From Latrodectus hesperus (lineage: Eukaryota; Arthropoda; Arachnida; Araneae; Theridiidae): a DNA stretch of 64,000 nucleotides. The notes beneath the pieces were generated by a model that was given only the letters and a program-made list of their open reading frames with translations, had not been told where the DNA came from and made no database searches. The translations under genes and the position numbers were made by a program. Shown here piece by piece: positions 38,400 to 64,000 of the stretch. The stretch lies in the NCBI GenBank assembly GCA_037975125.1, contig CM075862.1:47037020-47101019 (forward strand), in the 5' to 3' direction. The first letter of the stretch is position 1, and each line of letters begins with the position of its first letter.

Positions 38400-38500
38400 T
38401 TCGCAGAGATTGACTAATTTGATCTGAATCAACAGTTTGGAGTGGATTTAAAACCACTGCAAGCAATTGAGCTATGGATAAGTATCAAACTCACGAACTG
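38400..38500 (-). repeat. tRNA-derived SINE fragment (family B), copy 2
   Basis: The 63 bases 38437-38499 align without gaps to 4082-4144. Conserved AGTGGATT, ACCACT and CACGAACTGTT blocks and the eroded B-box position are in the same places. Similarity also extends left across a CTAATT...GTTT...AGTGG stretch. It is more decayed than the 4.1-kb copy. Confidence 0.55.
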
Positions 38501-43860
<5,360 letters not shown>

Positions 43861-43861
43861 T

Positions 43862-44515
43862 TGTTGGTTAGGCATTCTTTCTCAGGTAGGGCCTTCTTTC
43901 TCAATATCCGGAAGTAGTTAGTTCGAACCCCTACCCAATCGAAGACCTGTCGTGTTCACTAGTGGTAAAGTAGGGCATAGTAGTCGCAATGTTCTCCATG
44001 TAAAATGATAGATCAGAAGTGGCAGGTCAAATCTGGATGTCTTTTGTTAGGACCCAATTTCTTGTCGTGTTCACTAGTGGTGAAGTAGGGCATAGTAGTC
44101 GCAATGCTCTCCATGTAAAATGATAAATCTGAAGTGACAGGTCAAATCTGGATGCCTTTTGTTAGGACCCAATTTCTTGTCATGTTCACTAGTGGTAAAG
44201 TAGGGCATAGTAGTCGCAATGCTCTCCATGTAAAATGATAGATCTGAAGTGGCAGGTCAAATCTGGATGTCTTTTGTTAGGACCCAATTTCTTGTCGTGT
44301 TCCCTAGTGGTAAAGTAGGGCATAGTAGTCGCAATGCTCTCCATGTAAAATGATAGATCTGAAGTGGCAGGTCAAATCTGGATGTCTTTTGTTAGGACAC
44401 AGTTTCTAAATTACGAAGACTCATCCACTTTCGCGGCAACCGTGGTACACCTACAGGGTACCCCAAAATGTAAGTGGTCATCACTTCCGCCTCTTGTGGT
44501 GCTGAAAGGGGTGAA
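43862..44515 (+). mobile_element. SINE-like element with four 115-bp tandem units
   Basis: A Pol III-like head has TGGTTAGGCA (A-box-like, 43865-43874) and AGTTCGAACCCC (B-box-like, 43919-43930), plus GGTAGGG/CCCTACC able to pair like an acceptor stem. Four head-to-tail 115-bp units follow, then a distinct 3' part (about 44409-44515) with TACACCTACAGGGTACCCCA. Target duplications were not identified. The internal tandem structure is unusual for a SINE and suggests unit-number expansion after or before insertion. Confidence 0.6.
43949..44408 (+). repeat. Tandem repeat, 4 x 115 bp
   Basis: Units start at 43949, 44064, 44179 and 44294 with GTCGTGTTCACTAGTGG or a near match. They are colinear and differ at only a few positions each. 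There are no spacer differences, so this is a tandem array and not CRISPR. Confidence 0.97.
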
Positions 44516-45371
44516 ATCATATTAAATGCTTGGTATTACAAAATCTTTTATTTAGTATACTTATGCATAAATTAGTAATCAATTTGTGAAATTAATTTTT
44601 CAAAAATATCTGACATATATTTTGTATGACTATTAGACGGATAGTGGCTTTATAGCTGCAAAAGCTTTTTGTGATATATATTACAACATTCTAATTTTTC
44701 TCGTGAAATTAGAAAATAAAATTTCGAAGAGAGTTCAATGCAAATAAAAGAAATGAATATTTGACAAGTAATTCAAAATTATTCATTTATTAATGTCGCT
44801 AAATAGTAATTTACTGAAATTATTTCCTTTAAAAAGAAATCAAAGAATCTTCTCTTCATTTCGTAAAACATTCCTCGAAAGTATTTAAAAAAGATATTAA
44901 TAATTCATTATATTTACTTAGTTCTCCATTCATTCTAACCTTAAGCAGTTACATTCATCCATTTTATATTAAACTGTTTTCAATTATTTTCTTATGATAC
45001 ATACATCATAATACTTAAAAATTTTAAATAAATATCTCATTAGTTATTATGTCTTTGTGAAATATATTTATAAAATTTGAAAATATGCAAACCAATAAGT
45101 ATTATTTCTAAAAAACTCAAGTAATCAAATAGTGAAATTAAATAATTTGTTCCGCTACATATAAAAAATATTAATTATTTGCTATTTATTATTTGGTCTC
45201 ATTTTATTAGCTTTTATGTAATAAATTTAGATATAAAATTTTAAGAATAGAAAACTAAAAGGTATACTTTAAATCATATATGTTACTCGTATGATACGCG
45301 CGATTTGAATGAGAAAAGTTAACATTGAAAATTATTCAATAAAAGATATAAAAGTCAATTTTTGACGTTTA

Positions 45372-45375
<4 letters not shown>
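44516..45375. other. AT-rich stretch, no gene seen
   Basis: No feature is supported. Confidence 0.45.

Positions 45376-45449
<74 letters not shown>
45376..45449. repeat. (TA)n microsatellite
   Basis: An uninterrupted dinucleotide array. Confidence 0.97.
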
Positions 45450-45454
<5 letters not shown>

Positions 45455-47222
45455 TCTGTATTGATTAAGAATTCATTTATGCCTTTTAACTCCAATACTT
45501 AAAATAATGGGAAATTACTTTAATATATTTCTGTATTTTCCTAACTGCTTAAATTTTTTAAATATATTAAATGGTGATTTTATCAATAGGAATTTTATTT
45601 ATACAACACCAAGTATATGAATTTTTGAAGTTTATGAATTTATAATTTGAAATTTATAAATTTATATAATAAAAAATTTATGAATTTCATGAATTAAATA
45701 AATATAGCTCTAAATAATATGAATAATGCACCCATTAGTCCTCTATATGCTAAGATCGCTTGAAAATAAAATGTAAATTCAATGTACACTATTCTTTAAT
45801 TTATTCAAGATAAAACGTATAAAACAAGTCCACTCTGCTTATCAATTAAAAGTCAATGAGTTCAAGTGACAAAAATAGTTTCTTATTATTTTATTTTTCA
45901 CTTGACTCTAATTCTAGTATTACTTAATTTTATGACAGGAAAAAAATACTAGTCTTTCTACTTTTTTCACCAAACTAATCTTGGAAACTTAAAATTTTCC
46001 AGCACAAAACTTCTTTTGTATTATTTTCTATTATATCTGATAAAATATTAAATCTTTCACTACCATTTATTATCTTCTTTTTTTCTCAAAAGAAAATTGG
46101 CATTTTAGTGAGAAAATTTTCTTTCTTTATCATTCTTAATTGGAATTGACACTCCATGATATTGTAATTCAAGTCACCTTTAATGCTTAACACTTAAGTA
46201 AACAGAAAAGAGCTTTTTAAAGGTTTTACTGACCAAGTTTGCATTTTTTTCCATACTGAAATTTATCTTTTATCCAAGATATCTTTATTCTAATTTTTTA
46301 TGGAAATAAAGAAAAAGAAGAAAAGAAATGTTTTATATACTCATAATTCAAACTAATGAATGGTATGAAAACTCTGTCTAAGAGCTTTCTTAATTAAATT
46401 AGTTCTCGAGGTTTGGCAAGCTGAATAGTTAAGATGAGAGACTAATCTAAATGAAGGCCGCTGTGCCTAAATTAGGAGAATAAACGAATGCGTATCTAGT
46501 TAAATTTGACCAAAAAATTCTTTCTCTTACTAGTAAATAATTTTTATATGCAATTTAATGTTTAGAAATATTATATTAAATAAAATTCTTATTTTTTAAT
46601 TATTTTAAAAATGCATTTTATGATTTGAAAGATTTAATTAAATTACAATGAGTACATTTTTCATTGTTTGTGAAAAATTAATAATTGCAATGATTTTTAT
46701 ATAAATATATTTAAAAATATGAAAAAATAAATAAATGGGATCTTATATATAAAAATGTTTTCCCACATTAAATATTGGAATTATTATAAGCAAAATATCA
46801 AAAATTATGTTGTGTATTATCTAAAACAGTTATTTAAATATATATATTCATATAAACAAGCACTTTATTCCAAAATACTTTGCTTATTAGAGATTACAGG
46901 AAAGTAGCTGAAATAAATTAACATCGTACAACAAGGGAAATAATTAAATGAATTATCATCAAATTTTAATTGGTATCACATATTTACTGCAAATGAAAGA
47001 AAAAATAAAATAATAGCGTTGTCTATTATAAACGCATTTTATGATATTCGATTTTAAAACATAATAGAAAGAAGTATACATTAATTGTTTGAAATAATTT
47101 CAGATATAGGTAGTTAATTTGTTCTTTTCCCATACAAATATTAATATAATACATTGGTATTTATTATTCTACTAAAATATAAATTAGCAAATTTTTGAAT
47201 AAGTTTAGAATAGGTTGCTTTA
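45450..47222. other. AT-rich stretch, no gene seen
   Basis: A short higher-complexity segment lies near 46385-46495, without a recognisable product. Confidence 0.45.
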
Positions 47223-47530
47223 TTGCAGTGTGTTTCCAGCTGCTTACATCTGTCAACTAATGACACTAAACACAGTCAAATGACTTGCAGATCTGAACAG
47301 TGGTAAGTAAAGAAGATACTTGAGCAGACAGTCTTCTCTTCGTCACACCACACAACGTATAGTCATTGGAGCATAAAGCACATTCAATATAAATAACTTA
47401 GTTCTATTAAAGATTATTAATTTTTGGGTAGGTATCATACACACTATATCCACACCTCGTAAACGACAATTTCTTCTTTAAACTATTGTGGCCTCCGTAA
47501 TTAAAATCGAGTGGTGTTGCCAGCAAAAAT
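47223..47530 (+). repeat. Possible solo LTR or other retroelement fragment
   Basis: About 300 GC-richer bases in an AT-rich setting have LTR-like composition. There is a TATA-like AATATAAATAAC near 47386, a TTAAAGATTATTAATTTTTGG block, and CAC/GTC-rich stretches before and after. No paired LTR, primer-binding site or target duplication could be defined. It is retained only as a candidate. Confidence 0.22.
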
Positions 47531-49269
47531 TAATAACTACATTAATTTATGCTAAAAGTTACGCTTTTTTTCAGTATTCACGCCGATATTTTGGTAATAT
47601 TTGTTCAATGTAATGTCTATTTTTAAACCATAGTTTTGTATTAAATCTGAATGTATTTATGTATTTCATTAAATTTTAATATTGTTAATTTTGAGTTGTT
47701 AAGTTAGTTAATATTGTGTTAATTTTGAGTTATAGAAGCGGTTTTTAATGCCTTATAAAACGCGAAAATAAAGTTCTTTATGTAAATCATTTAACAAGTA
47801 TTATGAAATTTTGAATATTACTTTATTAACGTAATATTCATATATTCTTAGGTTTCTCTACTCTACACAGCTAATTATGAAGATGTTTAAATTTAGGAAA
47901 TCCTTCTAATGAAATAAGGTATTATCCAGAACATCTGGAAAGAATTTCAATAATGTCAGCATAATTGCAATCTGAAAGTAAAATTAAAATAATTTTATTG
48001 ATGTGTTAATATTTATTTTCGTAGTTTTAATGCGCATATTTTTTCTTATTTATAGAAATCATTACGAAAATGAAATATATTATATGCACAACGTTTCTTA
48101 CAGATTTTCTAATTGTGTTGTTAGCAAACCTTAAATTATAATTATTCTTTCTTAATTAGTAAAATGACTTCAAAGTTAAGACTAATTTTTAGTTAAACTA
48201 TGCATCAAATTTTCAAGACTTATATTTTTCAAAACAAGGAAAAATTTAAAAAAAAATCTGTTTATAAGTAAATTTAAAATTATATGATCCCTTATGAATG
48301 TATAAACACATTTTAATTAAAATTTTAGAAAAGTAAATTTAATTTTAAACTAAAATATCTGGTCATTTTTTTCAATGCATTTTCCTTGATTAAAACATTT
48401 TTATTTCTTACATTTCATCATATTCTTTACATATGATATGCTTAGATATAAATTTAAATCATACATCAAATTATTATCAGTTAACATAACATAGTTTATA
48501 GTTTCAAATAATGAAAATATGAGGAATTAAGTATTTTAGAAAATTTAGTTTAGTAACAACAATTAGAAAGCAGATAATTTTATAATAAATTTCGTTTAAA
48601 AACAAGGACTGATCTCAACATAAATTCATTTATATTTAATTCGAGTTTTTAACATTTAAGATAAATAATATTTAAAAATAAAATTTTGTCATAAAAACAA
48701 GAATTCATACTTGAATATGGTATTTAATAAATGTAAGTAAAAACATTTAGAAAATTTAAGTACTTAAAGTTATTTTGTTTTAACTTTCAATTATAATTCA
48801 TTAAATACTTATATTGTTAAAAATTACCTAAGCTAAGTGATATTTATAAGTACTTATAGTTTTTTTTATATTTTATCATACATGAGTATTGTTAATCACT
48901 ACTTAAGAAATGAAAATAAAAATTGACGTTTTTATAATTCTATATAAATTTCTTGGTAGTACCTGAGCGTATGACAGAAGGAAAATCTTTTCTTAAAATA
49001 ATTTTCATTATATCTCTCTAAATAAATAATAAGATTTATTGTGGTACATGAACGTAATCAGAACCTCTGATTTCCAAGAAAATGAGAGATTCATATTGAT
49101 TATTTTTAAAAGCAAGAAAAAAATGACTTGTTTTGTTTTTCGATATATTAATCTTCAAGAAGTATGACAGCTTTCTGTATAAATATCATTGAATTTCAAT
49201 CTACATAAATTTCCATCGAACTAGATCAAATAATACAAGTTTATGTAAATCGTTTTAAGGAATTACTTT
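47531..49269. other. AT-rich stretch, no gene seen
   Basis: No feature is supported. Confidence 0.5.
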
Positions 49270-49640
49270 TTAAGAGCACAAAACTCAATTTGCCCAACCT
49301 ACTTGGGCACCTGGAAATCTATTTTAGGCGGAGCTCTGCGAAAAATAACACTTGCTCCCCAAAAAGTTCTATTATTCAGAAATTTACCTCTGCAATCATA
49401 TTGAAGCATTGGACATTCAAAGAAGAGAATCCATAACGGCATTCATCTTTCTCTTATCTTTTTATTGAATTTTCGGTGGTAAATTTCCTCTATTACATGT
49501 TTCGACAAGAAAAGAGTAAAAATAAGAGGAACCCTTTGATGTAATTCGATATGAGTAAGAATATTTCTTCACTTTTATCAAATGCAAAGGTCCTGGTATT
49601 TATTTAAAATATTTCCATCATTTACGCCCACTAATTGGAG
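49270..49640. other. Higher-complexity island, candidate conserved non-coding element
   Basis: A non-repetitive segment with relaxed AT bias, including GGCGGAGCTCTGCG near 49327-49340. No open frame of note and no repeat partner. Purpose unknown. Confidence 0.25.
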
Positions 49641-51059
<1,419 letters not shown>

Positions 51060-51490
51060 ATAACGAACACCTAAATAAAACCACGAGAGAAAGGGCTTCC
51101 AACACTATACCTTATCCATCTTCCTGCCACAATCGAACGAGAAATGAACATTTCCTCTCCTTGCTAATAAGAATTTTCATCGATTTGACCATGCACATCG
51201 AGAGAATGCGCGAGAACATGCTGTCGACATCGCGTTCTGAAAGTGATGAACACAGGCGAAAAGGAGGTCATTATTTAAAGGCCGATTGCTCAGAGTAGCC
51301 AAGTTCAGATTCTGTATAATTAATCCTTTCCTTGAAGCGTTACAGTAATCAGGAATACGTTTCCAATTCCTAAAAGTGTACATTTAAGCCTATTTGTGAG
51401 CTGAGTTCACTATGTGCGCTATTAAACTTTTGGAAAGAAAGTCTGAAAGTGGACTCGGGAGAGAATGTTTTGATTTATGGCACTTTAGAG
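51060..51490. other. Higher-complexity island, candidate conserved non-coding element
   Basis: Relaxed AT bias with CpG-containing words (ATCGAGAGAATGCGCGAGAA near 51198). No repeat partner. A 68-codon minus frame (51177-51383) shows no domain. Exon or regulatory element cannot be told apart here. Confidence 0.28.
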
Positions 51491-51638
51491 TGCATTATGT
51501 ACTTATTTTGTGTAGAAATCTTTTGAATATATTTACTATTTATTCAAATTACAATAGTTAAGGTGTAACTTTAACAAATGATTAAACTTTATTAAAATAT
51601 TCTGTAGTGTCGATTGGCCAAATTTATGTTGTTTCATT

Positions 51639-56970
<5,332 letters not shown>

Positions 56971-57330
56971 ATTTATTTATCAGGAAAATATTATACATCA
57001 TTTCCTATGAAAACGTAGGAATATTGACTGGCTGGAAATTTTCATTGTGACTTATTAAGATATTTCTTTTATTGATTAAAATGTATGAAAGATATTTTAC
57101 TGACATATTTAGTAACATGTATAACTGAACGTTATTTTTAAACTACGAATGTATTTATAATAGATTAAGACGATTTTTATGATTTTTATAAGGACAATAT
57201 TTTTAATGATGTTTACTTTATACTTGCATAATAAAAATGATCCTAATTTTATTTTAAATTATCTTTGTGAGGCATTTTAAAATATAAGATATTTATATTC
57301 TCAAATAAATAACCTAAATATATGTATCAT
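56971..57330. other. AT-rich stretch, no gene seen
   Basis: No feature is supported. Confidence 0.4.
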
Positions 57331-57679
57331 TGAAATAATTCAGTTTTTTATTTATTTATTTTTTTTAATGGCGGGCACTAGAGGGTTGAACCTTATGCCA
57401 CAACAAGGCCAGAGACTGCTACTCATTTGTCGTTACCCAGCGGGCACCTGTGAACCAAGTCATGGAGGCGAGTAGCGTTACCCGCGCCATACTACTACAA
57501 ACCCGTTCATAGGGTGGGCCACATTCATACAACAACACAGAAGAAGGACAGAGAAATACAGAGAGAACAGAGAAGGAAAGAAACATCCATGCCCAAACCG
57601 TGATTTGAACCCGGGATCAATAGCTCAGGAGTCAGGGACGCTAACCACTCAGCCAATTGGTCGGCTGAAATAATTCAGT
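57331..57679 (-). mobile_element. tRNA-derived SINE, family A, copy 2 with 14-bp target-site duplication
   Basis: On the minus strand the head starts GCCGACCAATTGGCTGAGTG at 57665 and matches copy 1 at 16.4 kb through the tRNA-like part and the ACTTGGTTCACAGGTGCCCG body. The B-box is GGGTTCAAATCAC, slightly eroded. The 3' tail is an A-rich run (T-rich on plus, 57345-57366). TGAAATAATTCAGT occurs at both 57331-57344 and 57666-57679. Relative to copy 1 it carries extra TCTCTGT-type sequence between head and body. Confidence 0.92.
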
Positions 57680-62205
<4,526 letters not shown>

Positions 62206-62206
62206 T

Positions 62207-62319
<113 letters not shown>

Positions 62320-62384
62320 AAATAACCTAAAATTTGCAAAGTCAGATTAGATTTTACCTATTGGGGCAAACTTATCGCTAATTT

Positions 62385-63083
62385 TTTTTTAATGCTTTGG
62401 TTTTTCTGACAATAAAGTTTCTTGTATTTTATATCCAGACATAATATCGTGTTCCTTAAAAAATTATTTTTGTTCCATTCCGTGTATAAGTTCTTTCGTT
62501 AATTCTAGACAGCGGTCAATAGAAATGTTTTCCTTATTTTCTGTTTCCTCTACATCGGTATCCTCAGAACTTGAAGAATCGGTGTCTTCCTATTGAGCAC
62601 TTCACTGACGCCCTCGTCATCAGTTAACTCAAATACAGTAGGAACATTTATGTCAGCACTTAAGGCATCTTGTATAGTTTTTCATCGATTATTTCCTCAC
62701 TTGAAATGATTTTGGCATATTTCAACAATTCTTGTATCATTACATTTTGTTGTGACATGAGAAAATCACGAAATTCGTCGCTATCATCACCTTCAGGAAA
62801 AATTGAAAGAGTCCAGGTATTATACCAAGCATTGATCAGAGTATTCTTGTTCAATGAATTCCAGGAATTAGCAATACTCCAAAGGGCATCTTTGATCATA
62901 AATTATTTTTGAAAATCTATCATTCCTTCTCTGGAGTTGCAGAATTCAAAATATTTTCATATAAAAGCCATTTTTTACGAATTTAGAATACCCTGCTCTT
63001 TTAGGTGGATCAGAGATAAGCTATTTGATATTATAAAGACAACTCAGATGTTGTCCTTTTCAAGAGTTTCTGCCTACAAAAAA
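62385..63083 (-). pseudogene. C-terminal half of a Tigger/pogo-like (jerky-type) transposase, broken
   Basis: On the minus strand, [14 protein letters not shown] (63078-63033) precedes a gap. A frame from 62899 then reads MIKDALWSIANSWNSLNKNT, matching the IKDA...A..W..L...TL..AW segment at the end of the DDE domain in Tigger and jerky proteins. An acidic region follows and, after two frameshifts (near 62660 and 62590), a Ser/Asp/Glu-rich stretch and RCLELTKELIHGMEQ, like the C-terminal helices of this family. Stops are present. The N-terminal DNA-binding domains and the catalytic core are missing. Confidence 0.65.
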
Positions 63084-63120
63084 GAATTACAATCTGAAAA
63101 ATGATGAGGGATCCCATACT
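63084..63120. other. Possible pogo-type terminal end CAGTATGGG (minus strand)
   Basis: Read on the minus strand from 63120 the sequence begins CAGTATGGGATCCCTCATCA, resembling the CAGT start of pogo/Tigger termini, immediately beside a (GTAT)n/(TA)n array. It would imply an internal deletion of most of the element. The opposite terminus was not found. Confidence 0.25.
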
Positions 63121-63404
<284 letters not shown>

Positions 63405-64000
63405 TTTTGAGACATCGTAGTGATAACTATTACAAAAGTTTCTATTATTGCATAAAATAACACATACAATTGCAATATTTCATTTTATAAAATCATTAAA
63501 TAATAACAGTTAATTATAAATTCAAATATTATCCCAGAATATCATATATTTTTATTCATAATTATACTACACATATTAATTAATATATGTATTGCATATA
63601 CTTTGTTTCTGCCTGATAAAATTATTTAAATGTAAATTAGATATTGTTTTCATGCTTTCTTATGTTCGACTACATTTATCCACGTTTCTGTAAACTTAAT
63701 TAAATGTATATATGTCAATGAATTTCAGTATTTGATACCTTTTGTCTATGAGCTAATTATCAGTAACAAGTAGTAGCTTAAATTCTGTTGTTTTTTGTTT
63801 GCGTAACAGTACCAAAGATATTTTTGGTTATCTATTGACTATATATTATAAGCTATTCTATTTTCTTGGATACCAAAATCCATTAACCAGAATGCATGTG
63901 ATTCATATTTCTGTCTAGCAATCAAAAAGAAATTCCATTTATACTGCAATAAAAATGAATACTTGTAATTAAGAATCCATATTTTTTTCTTTGGACTTGC
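63405..64000. other. AT-rich stretch, no gene seen
   Basis: No feature is supported up to the window end. Confidence 0.45.

Noticed and set aside
43949..44408. CRISPR-like regular repetition
   Set aside because: The whole 115-bp unit is repeated with no variable spacers. It is a tandem repeat in eukaryotic DNA.

Overview
The window reads as intergenic or intronic nuclear DNA of an arthropod. A spider or other chelicerate is my best guess. That inference rests on very AT-rich sequence, several different tRNA-derived SINEs, an arthropod-style Helitron terminus, decayed Tc1-like and Tigger/pogo-like transposases, an RNase H/zinc-knuckle tail of a non-LTR retrotransposon, and 17 long (TA)n arrays. 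I found no intact host protein-coding gene, no rRNA and no functional tRNA. Nearly all long open frames are either Tyr-Ile repeats translated from (TA)n or lie inside transposon relics.

Layout. 1-178: dispersed repeat R1, repeated at 21.3 kb. 1043-2095: complete-looking non-autonomous Helitron. 4.0-4.2 kb: tRNA-like SINE fragment (relative at 38.4 kb). 8.28-9.79 kb: Tc1-like element with degenerate ends and a dead transposase on the minus strand. 12.1-12.4 and 14.1-14.9 kb: old tandem duplications, the second with a large palindromic insertion. 16.4-16.7 kb: SINE family A with a perfect 13-bp target-site duplication. 20.5-22.0 kb: a cluster of SINE, non-LTR tail, R1 copy and a degenerate inverted-repeat element. 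31.5-32.0 kb: 98-bp-arm palindrome with a second pair of outer arms. 32.8-33.2 kb: unidentified decayed coding segment. 43.86-44.5 kb: SINE-like element with four 115-bp tandem units. 54.2-54.8 kb: 547-bp inverted-repeat element embedded in (TA)n. 57.3-57.7 kb: second family A SINE, inverted, with a 14-bp duplication. 62.4-63.1 kb: Tigger/pogo-like transposase relic between two (TA)n arrays.

Between the repeats lie several islands of higher complexity and lower AT (about 7.0, 11.4, 17.5, 19.6, 26.0, 35.6, 49.3 and 51.1 kb). They contain no recognisable coding and could be conserved regulatory DNA in a gene desert, but this needs cross-species alignment. (TA)n arrays are absent from the first 16.7 kb and become long and frequent after 50 kb.

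The most notable signal is the 547-bp element at 54222-54768. It has perfect 26-bp terminal inverted repeats and sits directly against (TA)n on both sides. A decayed probable relative at 21675-22031 shares its subterminal palindrome. No defence, biosynthetic or other multi-gene system is visible.
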